Positions 20,060-29,071 are shown, counted from the stretch's first letter. The stretch: 64,000 nucleotides of DNA from Pseudomonas grimontii (GCF_007858185.1 NZ_VFES01000017.1:106123-170122); one strand, 5' to 3'. Program-made: numbers and translations. Notes: a model not told the origin generated them from the sequence alone.

Positions 20060-20257
20060 TCAACAGCACTTGGGCCCACCCTTGCCGCCGTAACGGGCCT
20101 CCTGGCGTTCACGGAAGAACGCCTTGTAGTCCATCATCGGCTTGTCCGGGTGCTTGGTTTGCATATGCTCGACGTACGTGTCGTAGTCGGGCATGCCGAC
20201 CATCAGGCGTGCGGCCTGACCGAGGTATTTACCGAGGCGACTGATGTCATTGAACAT
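20060..20257 (-). CDS. YbdD/YjiX family small protein (DUF466)
   Basis: The 65-residue protein contains the family core GMPDYDTYVEHMQTKHPD and FFRERQEARYGG and ends in a Cys-Cys. These proteins are always found beside CstA/BtsT carriers and are thought to be needed for their transport function, though the mechanism is unclear. The start lies 15 bases after the cstA stop, so the two are translated from one message. The length is standard. Confidence 0.9.
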   Translation of the reverse strand: MFNDISRLGKYLGQAARLMVGMPDYDTYVEHMQTKHPDKPMMDYKAFFRERQEARYGGKGGPKCC

Positions 20258-20272
20258 GTTTGCAATCCTCGG

Positions 20273-22339
20273 TTATGCGTCCGGTACGGCCTGGAACGGG
20301 GCTTCTTTATCCGTACGCTCTTTGTTGCCCCAGGCGGCGACACCGACCTTGAGCGCATAGAACAGGATGCTGAACACCACGAACAGGAACAGCGCCGTCA
20401 GCGTTGCGTTGGTGTAGGCGTTCCAGATCACGTGCTGCATCTGGTCGATGCTCTTGGCCGGGGCCAGAATCTGGCCGTTAGCCAGGGCATCGCTGTATTT
20501 CTTCGCCAGCGACAGGAAGCCGATCGCCGGGTTGGCGTCGAACAGCTTGATGAAGCCTGCGGTGGTGGTGCAGATCAGCAGCCATACCGCCGGCACCATG
20601 GTCACCCAGATGTAGCGTTGGCGTTTCATTTTGATCAGCACAACGGTGGCGAGCATCAGCGCGATACCGGCCAGCATCTGGTTGGAGATACCGAACAGCG
20701 GCCACAAGGTGTTGATGCCGCCCAGCGGGTCGATCACGCCCTGGTACAGCAGGTAACCCCACATGGCCACGCAACCGGCGGTCGCGATCAGGTTGGCGGT
20801 CCAGGATTCGGTGCGCTTGAGCGCCGGTACGAAGGAACCCAACAAGTCCTGCAGCATGAAGCGACCGGCACGGGTACCGGCGTCAACCGCCGTCAGGATG
20901 AACAGCGCCTCGAACAGGATCGCAAAGTGATACCAGAACGCCATGGTGTTTTCACCCGGCAACACACTGTGCAGGATCTGCGCGATACCCACCGCCAACG
21001 TCGGCGCACCACCGGCACGCGCCAGGATGGTGGTTTCACCGATGTCATGGGCCACGGCCGACAACGCCTCAGGGGTAATTGCAAACCCCCAGCTGCTGAC
21101 GGTTTGCGCCACGGTGACCACGTCGGCGCCGACAATCGCCGCCGGGCTGTTCATGGCGAAGTACACGCCTGGCTCGATCACCGAAGCGGCAACCATCGCC
21201 ATGATCGCCACGAATGACTCCATCAGCATGCCGCCGTAACCGATGTAACGGGCGTGGCCTTCACTGGCCAGCAGCTTGGGCGTGGTGCCCGAGGAAATCA
21301 GCGCGTGGAAGCCCGAGACCGCGCCACAGGCAATGGTGATGAACAGGAACGGGAACAGACCGCCCTTCCATACCGGGCCGGTACCATCGATGAACTGGGT
21401 CAGCGCCGGCATTTTCAGGTCGGGCATGGTGACCAGGATGCCAATCGCCAGGGCGATGATGGTGCCGATTTTCAAGAAGGTAGAGAGGTAGTCACGTGGC
21501 GCGAGGATCAGCCACACCGGCAGTACCGCTGCCACGAAGCCGTAGCCGATCAGCATCCAGGTGATCTGGATCCCGGTGAACGTGAAGGCCTTGGCCCAGA
21601 CCGGATCAGCGGCAATCTGCCCGCCCAGCCAGATCGAACCGAGCAGCAACAGCACGCCGATGATCGAGATTTCACCAATGCGGCCCGGGCGGATGTAGCG
21701 CATGTAAATGCCCATGAACATCGCGATCGGGATGGTCGCCATCACCGTGAAGATGCCCCATGGGCTCTCGGCCAAGGCCTTGACCACGATCAGCGCCAGC
21801 ACCGCGAGGATGATGATCATGATCAGGAAGCAGCCGAACAGCGCGATGGTCCCCGGGATACGGCCCATCTCTTCGCGGACCATGTCCCCCAGGGAACGGC
21901 CGTTGCGACGAGTAGACAGGAACAGGACCATGAAGTCCTGCACCGCACCAGCCAGCACCACGCCGGCAATCAGCCAGAGCGTGCCGGGCAGGTAGCCCAT
22001 TTGCGCCGCCAGTACCGGGCCGACCAAGGGGCCTGCACCGGCAATCGCCGCAAAGTGGTGACCGAAAAGGATGTGTTTGTTGGTCGGCACATAGTCCAGA
22101 CCGTCATTGTTGACCACTGCGGGGGTGGCCCGCCGTGGATCGAGTTGCATCACGTTGTTAGCGATGAACAGGCTGTAGTAGCGATAAGCAACCAGATAAA
22201 TGGCCACGGCAGCGACCACGATCCACAAGGCGTTGATCGCCTCGCCTCGGCGCAAGGCCACTACGCCCAGGGCGCACGCTCCTACGATTGCCAGCACCAG
22301 CCAGGGTAAGTGGCGTAGCAGGCTATTATTATTTTTCAT
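20273..22339 (-). CDS. cstA: Carbon starvation protein CstA-type pyruvate transporter
   Basis: The 688-residue polytopic inner-membrane protein (around 16-18 hydrophobic helices) carries the CstA hallmarks GHHFAAIAGAGPLVGPVLAA and FLSTRRNGRSLGDMVREEMG. CstA/BtsT carriers take up pyruvate and possibly peptides under carbon limitation; PA4606 is the likely ortholog. The ATG at 22339 is chosen because residues further upstream in the open frame are not family-like. A 15-bp perfect palindrome lies about 57 bases upstream. It forms an operon with the ybdD-like gene and probably the cobW-like gene. Confidence 0.92.
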   Translation of the reverse strand: MKNNNSLLRHLPWLVLAIVGACALGVVALRRGEAINALWIVVAAVAIYLVAYRYYSLFIANNVMQLDPRRATPAVVNNDGLDYVPTNKHILFGHHFAAIAGAGPLVGPVLAAQMGYLPGTLWLIAGVVLAGAVQDFMVLFLSTRRNGRSLGDMVREEMGRIPGTIALFGCFLIMIIILAVLALIVVKALAESPWGIFTVMATIPIAMFMGIYMRYIRPGRIGEISIIGVLLLLGSIWLGGQIAADPVWAKAFTFTGIQITWMLIGYGFVAAVLPVWLILAPRDYLSTFLKIGTIIALAIGILVTMPDLKMPALTQFIDGTGPVWKGGLFPFLFITIACGAVSGFHALISSGTTPKLLASEGHARYIGYGGMLMESFVAIMAMVAASVIEPGVYFAMNSPAAIVGADVVTVAQTVSSWGFAITPEALSAVAHDIGETTILARAGGAPTLAVGIAQILHSVLPGENTMAFWYHFAILFEALFILTAVDAGTRAGRFMLQDLLGSFVPALKRTESWTANLIATAGCVAMWGYLLYQGVIDPLGGINTLWPLFGISNQMLAGIALMLATVVLIKMKRQRYIWVTMVPAVWLLICTTTAGFIKLFDANPAIGFLSLAKKYSDALANGQILAPAKSIDQMQHVIWNAYTNATLTALFLFVVFSILFYALKVGVAAWGNKERTDKEAPFQAVPDA

Positions 22340-22395
22340 TTTTATATTCCAGCCAGGGTGGACAGAAAGGACAGCCATCCGGAGTTTAGCGCTAC

Positions 22396-22410
22396 TGGCC
22401 TTAAAGGCCA
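22396..22410. promoter_or_regulatory. Perfect 15-bp palindrome in the cstA leader
   Basis: TGGCCTTAAAGGCCA is a perfect palindrome around a single central base, about 57 bases upstream of the cstA start in the divergent cstA/mapZ region. It could be an operator or a short RNA hairpin; no regulator is identified. Confidence 0.4.
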
Positions 22411-22513
22411 CCCCCCTACGTTGGTCTAGAGCCTTGCAACGGCAAAAAAAGCAGAAAAAACCGCCCAATGATGGCGCACGGCTACAATCCTTTTATCCAC
22501 AGAGGGTTTCACC

Positions 22514-22882
22514 ATGACCGAGCAAGCGTCTGATCGCCGCCGTTTTCGTCGAATTGCCTTTGATGCCAAGACCGAACTTCGGCAAGGCGATAAGGAATGG
22601 CCGGTGCAATTGGTGGATTTGTCGCTCAAGGGCCTGTTGGCGCAACGGCCTGAAGATTGGAAGGGGAATAAAGCGCTGCCGTTCGCCGTCGACATACGCC
22701 TGGATCCCAAGGCTCATATAAAGATGCAAGTTCGGCTGACCCACGAAGCCGATGGCCAACTGGGGTTTGTGTGCACAGACATCGACCTGGACTCGATCAG
22801 CCACTTAAAGCGGCTTATCGAGCTGAACCTTGGAGATGAAGAAGAACTGCACCGGGAGTTGTCGGCGCTGCTGGAGATCTAA
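22514..22882 (+). CDS. mapZ: PilZ domain c-di-GMP receptor, MapZ-like
   Basis: The 122-residue single-domain PilZ protein has both c-di-GMP binding motifs: RRRFRR at residues 8-13 and DLSLKG at 35-40. These are the same positions as in P. aeruginosa PA4608 (MapZ), and the gene sits between cstA and radA as PA4608 does. MapZ binds c-di-GMP and then the chemotaxis methyltransferase CheR1, changing flagellar switching. The C-terminal acidic helix (GDEEELHRELSALLEI) is also conserved. With morA upstream, the window holds a likely enzyme and a receptor of the same signal. Confidence 0.85.
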   Translation: MTEQASDRRRFRRIAFDAKTELRQGDKEWPVQLVDLSLKGLLAQRPEDWKGNKALPFAVDIRLDPKAHIKMQVRLTHEADGQLGFVCTDIDLDSISHLKRLIELNLGDEEELHRELSALLEI

Positions 22883-22912
22883 CAACCCACATTGGTTTTG
22901 CGGCGTTGGTGA

Positions 22913-24280
22913 TTACTCGAACAAGGCATCCAACGCCTGTTCCAGGCGGGTGACCCCAATCACCTGCAATCCTGGCGGCATTTCCTTCGGCGCATTGCCC
23001 TTGGGCACGATCGCGCGCTTGAAGCCGTGCTTGGCCGCCTCCTTCAAGCGTTCCTGACCGCTGGGCACCGGGCGCACTTCGCCGGACAGGCCCACCTCAC
23101 CGAACACCAGCAGGTCGTGGGGCAATGGCCGGTTACGCAGGCTGGACATCACCGCCGCCATCAACGCCAGGTCGGACGCGGTTTCCAGCACCTTGACCCC
23201 ACCTACCACGTTGAGGAACACGTCCTGGTCATGGGTCGGGATCCCCCCATGGCGGTGCAACACCGCCAACAGCATCGCCAGGCGGTTTTGATCCAGGCCC
23301 AGAGTGACGCGACGAGGGTTGGCCAAATGGCTGTCATCCACCAGCGCCTGGACTTCCACCAGCATCGGCCGGGTACCTTCCCACGTCGCCATGACCACGC
23401 TGCCTGGTACTTCTTCCTGGGCACGGGTGAGGAAAATAGCCGAGGGGTTGGAAACTTCTTTCAGCCCCCGGTCAGTCATGGCGAACACGCCCAGTTCGTT
23501 CACCGCGCCGAAACGGTTCTTCACCGCCCGCAGCAAACGCAAACGACCATCGGACTCGCCTTCGAAATACAGCACGGTGTCGACCATATGCTCCAACACC
23601 CGTGGCCCGGCCAGCGCGCCTTCCTTGGTGACGTGGCCGACCAGGAAGATCGCCGTGCCGCTCTGCTTGGCGTAGCGCACCAGCAACGCCGCACTCTCGC
23701 GCACCTGGGAAACACCACCGGGCGCCGATTGCAGTTGCTCGGTGAAAATCGTCTGGATCGAGTCGATCACCATGACCTTGGGTTTTTCGATCCGGGCCGT
23801 GGCGATGATGCTTTCGATGCAGGTTTCGGTCATCACCCGCAACTGGTCCTGGGGCAAACCGAGGCGGCGGGCGCGCATAGCCACCTGTTGCTGGGATTCT
23901 TCGCCGGTGACATACAGCGCCGGCATACGGCTGGCGATGCTGCACAGGGTTTGCAGCAGAATCGTCGATTTGCCGATGCCGGGGTCGCCGCCAATCAGCA
24001 CCACCGAGCCGTCCACCAGGCCGCCACCCAGGACCCGATCCAGCTCACCGGAAGCCGTCGAGAAACGCGGGATCTCTTCGACGCTGACCTCAGCCAGGGT
24101 CTTGATCTGCGCCTGTTGCCCGGTCCAGCCGGCGCGGCCGGTGGGGGCCGAGGCACCGCCACTTTCAATCATGGTTTCAGTCAGGGTATTCCACGCACCA
24201 CACTCGGTGCATTGGCCGGCCCACTTGGGAAAGGTCGCGCCGCACTCCGTGCAGCCGTACATGCGCTTGGCCTTTGCCAT
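22913..24280 (-). CDS. radA: DNA repair protein RadA
   Basis: The 455-residue cytoplasmic RecA-like ATPase promotes branch migration in recombinational repair. It shows the N-terminal four-Cys zinc finger (CTECGATFPKWAGQCTECG), Walker A GGDPGIGKST, the RadA-specific KNRFG motif and a C-terminal Lon-protease-like domain without evident catalytic residues. GGAGGTT lies six bases before the ATG. The length is normal. It is separated by 35 bases from ankB upstream and could share readthrough from the katB-ankB transcript. Confidence 0.96.
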   Translation of the reverse strand: MAKAKRMYGCTECGATFPKWAGQCTECGAWNTLTETMIESGGASAPTGRAGWTGQQAQIKTLAEVSVEEIPRFSTASGELDRVLGGGLVDGSVVLIGGDPGIGKSTILLQTLCSIASRMPALYVTGEESQQQVAMRARRLGLPQDQLRVMTETCIESIIATARIEKPKVMVIDSIQTIFTEQLQSAPGGVSQVRESAALLVRYAKQSGTAIFLVGHVTKEGALAGPRVLEHMVDTVLYFEGESDGRLRLLRAVKNRFGAVNELGVFAMTDRGLKEVSNPSAIFLTRAQEEVPGSVVMATWEGTRPMLVEVQALVDDSHLANPRRVTLGLDQNRLAMLLAVLHRHGGIPTHDQDVFLNVVGGVKVLETASDLALMAAVMSSLRNRPLPHDLLVFGEVGLSGEVRPVPSGQERLKEAAKHGFKRAIVPKGNAPKEMPPGLQVIGVTRLEQALDALFE

Positions 24281-24315
24281 TTGAGAACCTCCAACCGAAA
24301 AACCGCGATGATAGC

Positions 24316-24855
24316 TCAGCGCGACGCCGGGGTCCGGATTTCACCGCTGGCCAACCGTGAAGCACTGTTGCCGACCGGGTCTTCGGCGTTGAGATCGGCG
24401 CCCTTGGCCTTGAGTTCGTCGAGCAACTCAATGCGCTTGAACAGGCCGGCGTACATGGCCGCCGTCTGACCGGCGCCGTTACGTTGGTCGGGGTTGCAGT
24501 CGGTGGACAGCAGGCGCTGGGCAATTTTCAGTTCACCCTTAAAGATCGCGCCCATCAACGCGGTGTTGCCGCGGTTGTCCTGCACGCAAGCATCGGCCCC
24601 GGCAGCGAGCAATCGCTCCACGTAGGCGCTTTCGCCATGGTAGGCGGCGAGGATGAGCGCGGTGTAGCCCTTGTCGTCCTGGGTATTGAGGGGGAATCCG
24701 GAGTCGATAAAGGTGTTGAGCATGTCGACGTCGCCACGGCGGGCGGCATCGAAGTAATAATCCTGGAGCTGCGCCTTGAGCGCGACCGGGTCGGGCGACT
24801 CGGCATGCGCGACAAAGGCCAGCATGGCCATCAGTAGGCCGATAGAAATACGCAT
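24316..24855 (-). CDS. ankB: Periplasmic ankyrin-repeat protein AnkB
   Basis: The 179-residue protein has a signal peptide (MRISIGLLMAMLAFVAHA) and four or so ankyrin repeats (for example DDKGYTALILAAYHGESAYV and NRGNTALMGAIFKGELKIAQ). In P. aeruginosa the equivalent gene lies directly downstream of katB and is needed for full KatB activity, apparently as a periplasmic antioxidant scaffold. The same order holds here, with katB upstream on the same strand and a 12-bp perfect hairpin between them. Confidence 0.88.
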   Translation of the reverse strand: MRISIGLLMAMLAFVAHAESPDPVALKAQLQDYYFDAARRGDVDMLNTFIDSGFPLNTQDDKGYTALILAAYHGESAYVERLLAAGADACVQDNRGNTALMGAIFKGELKIAQRLLSTDCNPDQRNGAGQTAAMYAGLFKRIELLDELKAKGADLNAEDPVGNSASRLASGEIRTPASR

Positions 24856-24873
24856 GGGTGCTCTCCTGCCAGA

Positions 24874-24900
24874 GGTCGACGCCCGCGTCGGGCGTCGACC
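24874..24900 (-). other. Perfect 12-bp stem between katB and ankB
   Basis: GGTCGACGCCCG and CGGGCGTCGACC form a perfect stem over a three-base loop, in the 55-base gap after katB. There is no T run on the minus strand, so it is more likely an mRNA-stabilising or partial-attenuation structure than a full terminator. Confidence 0.6.
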
Positions 24901-24910
24901 GAAACCAACG

Positions 24911-26455
24911 TCAGTCAGTGAGTTTTTCAGCCAGCGCCTTCACGCGCGCCAGGTCACCCTTGGCGACCTTGGCCACGCCGGTGCCGTATTCCGGATCAGC
25001 CTTGTAGAGGAACGACAGGATGATGTGCTTGCTCTCGTCATCGGTAGTGGCCAGGGAGCCGCCGAAGTTGTCGATCAAGTCCTGACGCTCTTTCTTGCTG
25101 TAGGAGCGATACAGATCACCGGCCTGCTTGAAGTTCTGCTCACGCTGGATCTTCGCCTGCTGGGTGCTGCCCGACAGTGCCGCCTGGCTGTAGCGCGCGG
25201 TTTGCGGCTCTTCACGGTTTTCCAGGCGGCTTGGCTGGTAGTTCACGCCGCTGGTGGTCTTGCCGAAGTTCAGCGCGCCGTCCTGGTTACCGTTGTTGAC
25301 GGTGACCCGTGGGGCGTTGATCGGCAATTGCAGGGCATTGGCGCCCAGGCGATACATCTGCGTGTCGGCATACGAGAACACCCGGCCTTGCAGCAGGCGG
25401 TCTTCCGACGGTTCGATACCCGGTACCAGGTTGGCGGGGGCCATGGCCACTTGCTCGGTTTCCTGGAAGACATTCGCCGGGTTGCGGTTCAGCACCATCT
25501 GCCCGACTTTGCGCTCGGGTACATTCGGCCAGATCTTGGTGGCATCCAGCGGGTCGAAATCAAACTTGGCCAAGTCTTCCGGTTTGAGTACCTGCACATA
25601 CAGGTCCCACTTGGGGAAGTCGCCCTTGTTGATATGGGTGACCAGGTCGTTGGTCATATGGCTGTAGTCACGCCCCTGCACTTCGGTAACTTGCTTGGGG
25701 TCGAGGTTCTTGATGCCTTGCAGGCTCTTCCAGTGGAACTTGACGTAGTGCACCTCGCCCTTGGCGTTGATCAACTTGTAGGCATGTACGCCATTGCCAT
25801 CCATTTCCCGATAGCTGGCGGGGGTACCGGAGTCGGAATACAACTCGGTGAGTGTGCGAGTGGCCTCGGGAACATGGGAAAAGAAGTCAAAGCGACGGGA
25901 GTCATCGTCCAGGTTGGTGCGCGGGTCCGGCTTGAAGGCGTGGACCATGTCGGGGAACTTGATGGCATCGCGGATAAAGAACGTCGGGAAGTTATTGCCC
26001 ACCAAGTCCCAATTGCCGTCAGCGGTGTAGAACTTGGTGGCGAAACCGCGCGGGTCACGCAAGGTTTCCGGGGAGTGGTTGCCGTGCACCACGGCGGAGA
26101 AACGCACGAACACCGGGGTGGCTTCGCCTGCCGCAAAGACCTTGGCCTTGGTCAGGTCGCTGAGGTTGTCGGTGACGGTAAACGTGCCGTGGGCGCCGGT
26201 GCCACGGGCATGCACCACGCGCTCAGGGATGCGTTCGCGGTCGAAACGCTGCAGCTTCTGGATCAGTTGCACGTCTTGCAGCAGTACCGGGCCATTGGCA
26301 CCCGCGGTTTGTGAGTTCTGGTTGTCGCCAACGGCTGCGCCGTTATCGCGGGTCAGGTTGGCGGCTTGCACAGAGAGGGAAAGCAGGCTGGCGGTCGCCA
26401 GTACCAGCACATGACGCGCCAATACCGGGCCGCGATTGGTTGGAGTCTTCATCAA
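24911..26455 (-). CDS. katB: Periplasmic catalase KatB
   Basis: The 514-residue heme catalase disproportionates hydrogen peroxide. The distal His lies in RVVHARGTGAHGTF, the heme-ligand Tyr in FSYADTQMYRLG, and RFSAVVHGNHSPETLRDPRG is conserved. Unlike cytoplasmic catalases it has an N-terminal signal peptide (hydrophobic run near LVLATASLLSLSVQA), consistent with export. ATG codons at 26455 and 26452 are both possible. The katB-ankB pair is typically peroxide-induced through OxyR; I could not define a convincing OxyR site by eye in the 280-base upstream region. Confidence 0.93.
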   Translation of the reverse strand: MMKTPTNRGPVLARHVLVLATASLLSLSVQAANLTRDNGAAVGDNQNSQTAGANGPVLLQDVQLIQKLQRFDRERIPERVVHARGTGAHGTFTVTDNLSDLTKAKVFAAGEATPVFVRFSAVVHGNHSPETLRDPRGFATKFYTADGNWDLVGNNFPTFFIRDAIKFPDMVHAFKPDPRTNLDDDSRRFDFFSHVPEATRTLTELYSDSGTPASYREMDGNGVHAYKLINAKGEVHYVKFHWKSLQGIKNLDPKQVTEVQGRDYSHMTNDLVTHINKGDFPKWDLYVQVLKPEDLAKFDFDPLDATKIWPNVPERKVGQMVLNRNPANVFQETEQVAMAPANLVPGIEPSEDRLLQGRVFSYADTQMYRLGANALQLPINAPRVTVNNGNQDGALNFGKTTSGVNYQPSRLENREEPQTARYSQAALSGSTQQAKIQREQNFKQAGDLYRSYSKKERQDLIDNFGGSLATTDDESKHIILSFLYKADPEYGTGVAKVAKGDLARVKALAEKLTD

Positions 26456-26739
26456 GGTTTCCTCTGGTTTTTTTAGTGCACATTCAGTTGTGCTTGCCAG
26501 AGGCTAGTGACCCGCGAGTCAGAAGATAAATAGAAAAACCCCACCAGGGCGATTAAGAAATTAATGTGGCAAGCCACTGAAATGGCGAGTATTTCGCGCG
26601 CGATTGGTGGCACTTTGCAAACTATTTGCGTTTTAATGTGTCGATTAAAACTAACAGTGTTAAGAGTTGTGTCGGGCAAGCCCGCTACGACTGACTTACA
26701 CTGAGCGGCACCCTTCTCATGTGTAACAAGGAATAACCT

Positions 26740-27156
26740 ATGGGCGTGATCAGTGAGTTCAAGGCCTTCGCGGTCAAAGGTAATGTGGTCGACATGGCCG
26801 TCGGTATCATCATCGGCGCAGCCTTCGGCAAAATTGTTTCCTCGTTTGTAGGCGACGTGGTGATGCCGCCCATTGGTCTGTTGATCGGTGGCGTGGACTT
26901 TGGTGACCTGGCGATAACGCTCAAGGCGGCACAAGGCGATGTACCCGCCGTCGTCCTGGCGTACGGCAAGTTCATCCAGAGCGTGATCGACTTTGTGATC
27001 GTCGCATTTGCGATCTTCATGGGCGTCAAGGCCATCAACCGCCTCAAGCGCGAGGAAGCCGTGGCACCGAGCCTGCCACCGACGCCAAGCAAGGAAGAAG
27101 TGCTGCTGGGTGAGATTCGCGACCTGCTCAAGGCACAGAACGACAAGCCGCTTTAA
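26740..27156 (+). CDS. mscL: Large-conductance mechanosensitive channel MscL
   Basis: The 138-residue inner-membrane protein forms a pentameric pore that opens on membrane tension to release solutes during osmotic downshock. The N-terminal S1 helix, TM1 (DMAVGIIIGAAFGKIVSSFV), TM2 (VIDFVIVAFAIFMGV) and the charged C-terminal coil are all present. The length is standard. The start codon follows AAGGAATAACCT. It ends at a bidirectional terminator shared with the convergent fpr gene. Confidence 0.97.
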   Translation: MGVISEFKAFAVKGNVVDMAVGIIIGAAFGKIVSSFVGDVVMPPIGLLIGGVDFGDLAITLKAAQGDVPAVVLAYGKFIQSVIDFVIVAFAIFMGVKAINRLKREEAVAPSLPPTPSKEEVLLGEIRDLLKAQNDKPL

Positions 27157-27171
27157 CCCCTACCGGCTTGG

Positions 27172-27202
27172 AAAAAAGGCGCCTGCTTGAGGCGCCTTTT
27201 TT
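27172..27202. terminator. Bidirectional terminator between mscL and fpr
   Basis: AAAAAAGGCGCC and GGCGCCTTTTTT flank a seven-base loop, so both strands read a GC stem followed by a T run. It serves both convergent genes. Confidence 0.92.
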
Positions 27203-27203
27203 A

Positions 27204-27980
27204 TTACCAGTAGTTTTCCACCGCCACCTGCCCCGGCCGGCGGCTCAGGCTCAATTGCATATCGCGCTGCTTGAGCAACTGGCGAGTGTCATCCACCATC
27301 TGCGGGTTGCCGCAAATCAGCACGCGCGAATGTTCCGGGGTCAACTCGACGCCGGCAGCACGCTCCAATTCACCGTTTTCGATCAACGTGGTAATGCGCC
27401 CATTCAATGCACCCGGATGTTGCTCGCGGGTGACGGTAGGAATGTAAGTGAGCTTGTGCGCGTACTCAGCCAGGTACTCCCGCTCACCCAGCTCCTTGAT
27501 CAGCGACTGATAGGCCAACTCTTTGCCTTCGCGCGCGCTGTACACCAGGATGATGCGCTCGAATTTCTCCCAGACTTCGAAGTCCTGCAGCATCGACAGA
27601 AATGGCGCTACCCCGGTGCCGGTGCCCAGCATCCACAAATCGCGGCCATCGACGAAACGGTTCAGGGTCAGGAACCCCGTGGCCTGGCGTTCCACCATCA
27701 AGGTATCACCTACCCGCAGGCGACTCAGTTCACTGGTGAATTCCCCGCCAGGGACGACAATCGAGAAGAAATCCAAGTGCTCATCAAACGGTGAGGACAC
27801 CACTGAGTAGGCACGCCACACCGTGCTGCCATCCGCCTTGGTCACCCCCAGACGCACGAACTGACCGGCGGTAAAACGGAACCCCGGGTCACGGGTGGTT
27901 CGCAGCGTAAACAGGCTGGGGGTCAGCGATTGCACATCGAGCAGGGTCTGGCGGGTAAATTTCTCAGCACTGGCCGTCAT
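27204..27980 (-). CDS. fpr: Ferredoxin/flavodoxin-NADP reductase
   Basis: The 258-residue flavoprotein transfers electrons between NADPH and ferredoxin or flavodoxin. FAD-binding RAYSVVSSPFDE and NADP-binding GTGTGVAPFLSML are visible, and the length fits subclass-I bacterial FPRs. Position beside mscL matches PA4615 (fprB). The C-terminus ends in ENYW, as is common in bacterial enzymes with an extended tail after the catalytic aromatic residue. Its promoter is in the 380-base region shared with the divergent luxR-type gene. Confidence 0.9.
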   Translation of the reverse strand: MTASAEKFTRQTLLDVQSLTPSLFTLRTTRDPGFRFTAGQFVRLGVTKADGSTVWRAYSVVSSPFDEHLDFFSIVVPGGEFTSELSRLRVGDTLMVERQATGFLTLNRFVDGRDLWMLGTGTGVAPFLSMLQDFEVWEKFERIILVYSAREGKELAYQSLIKELGEREYLAEYAHKLTYIPTVTREQHPGALNGRITTLIENGELERAAGVELTPEHSRVLICGNPQMVDDTRQLLKQRDMQLSLSRRPGQVAVENYW

Positions 27981-28360
27981 GGGGGACTCCGTTCTACAGG
28001 TGCCCTAGTGTCCCTCAAAGTCGCGCCCGGAAACACCGCTGGTTTGTAGTGGTTTCGTAGGCAGCGAATAATAGCAATTTAATACCATTTCTAACTAATT
28101 CGCTATTAGCCACTTTACCAATGGTTACTCACACACTCTAAGTTGACCCGTCCTCAGTGCTTTAACCCACTAATAAATCCCAGAAAAACCAACTAACCCT
28201 TTGCGCGCTCAACTCGCAGCGGTGTAAAGAATCTATAAAATATCGTCGGCAAATAGCGAAAATCTCAGCTCTCCATGTAGCTCGTGTCCTACACTGATTT
28301 CCGTGCAGTGGGAGTTCAGGACGTATCCCATATCAAGCGGAAACCCATGGAGAGTTACCG
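27981..28360. other. Divergent intergenic region between fpr and the LuxR solo
   Basis: This 380-base stretch has no plausible gene. Its centre (about 28060-28260) is AT-rich and contains the repeated word AATAGCGAA / TTCGCTATT in both orientations. Near the right end an imperfect inverted repeat (28292-28310) precedes the luxR-type gene. Promoters for both flanking genes should be here, but none can be fixed with confidence. Confidence 0.5.
28292..28310. promoter_or_regulatory. Lux-box-like inverted repeat upstream of the LuxR solo
   Basis: CACTG and CAGTG arms are separated by nine bases, with partial symmetry continuing outward, 51 bases before the start codon. The size fits a LuxR-type operator, but the sequence is not a consensus lux box. 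Confidence 0.3.
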
Positions 28361-29071
28361 ATGGTTAACTGGCGCAACACAAGACTTCCCAAGCTGGAAG
28401 GCGAGAGCGAGGCCTCTAGTCTTTTCGACATGGCCGTCAACCACACCTATGCACTCGGCTTCCAATACTGTTCCTTTACGATGAGCTCCCAACTCCCCAA
28501 CAATCAAACGAAACCAATCCGCATCAATAACTATCCAGACGAATGGAACACCTTGTATAACCAGGCGCACTTCTTTGAAGTTGATCCCGTGGTCAAACAT
28601 TGCAAGCGTTGTGTATTGCCACTTGTCTGGGAAGAAAAAACCTTTAAAGACGCACCAAACTTATGGTCTTTAGCCCAGTCATTTGGCGTGCATTTAGGCT
28701 GGACCCAAGCAGTGCATGATTTCCAGGGTGTGTTCAGCATGCTGACCCTGGGTCGTAGCAAGGGCCAAGTCAGCCCGCAGGAGCTGTACGAAAAGGCCGG
28801 CCAGGTACTGTGGTTATGCCATGCGTTACATGCAGCCGTGGCGCAGACGTATGCCGATAAGACTGGCGCCAGCCCCGCCAGCAAATTGAGCCCGCGGGAA
28901 ACCGAAATCCTCAAGTGGTCTGCCATGGGCAAGACTGCGGCGGACATCGCCGCGATCCTGTGCTTGTCTGAACGTACGGTGGGCTTTCATATCTGTAGTT
29001 GCTTCAAAAAGCTGGGGGTCAACAACAAGATCGCCGCCGTGCTCTGCGCTTCGAAAGCGGGATTGTTTTAG
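28361..29071 (+). CDS. LuxR-family solo regulator with autoinducer-binding domain
   Basis: The 236-residue protein has an N-terminal autoinducer-binding domain and a C-terminal LuxR HTH (LSPRETEILKWSAMGKTAADIA, then RTVGFHICSCFKKLGVNNK). The AHL-pocket residues, numbered as in TraR, are the canonical W57 and Y61 (EWNTLY), D70-P71 (EVDPVV), W85 (PLVW) and a Gly in SFGVHLG. They are not the Met/Trp substitutions typical of plant-responsive solos. No luxI synthase gene is in the window, so it probably listens to signals made elsewhere or by neighbours. GGAGAG precedes the ATG. Confidence 0.85.
   Translation: MVNWRNTRLPKLEGESEASSLFDMAVNHTYALGFQYCSFTMSSQLPNNQTKPIRINNYPDEWNTLYNQAHFFEVDPVVKHCKRCVLPLVWEEKTFKDAPNLWSLAQSFGVHLGWTQAVHDFQGVFSMLTLGRSKGQVSPQELYEKAGQVLWLCHALHAAVAQTYADKTGASPASKLSPRETEILKWSAMGKTAADIAAILCLSERTVGFHICSCFKKLGVNNKIAAVLCASKAGLF

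Noticed and set aside
26673..26695. GTCGGGCAAGCCCGCTACGAC, REP-like palindrome upstream of mscL
   Set aside because: It has a short GGGCAAGCCC core like a GII REP, but lacks the conserved GTGGCGAGC end and a partner arm, so I did not list it as a REP.
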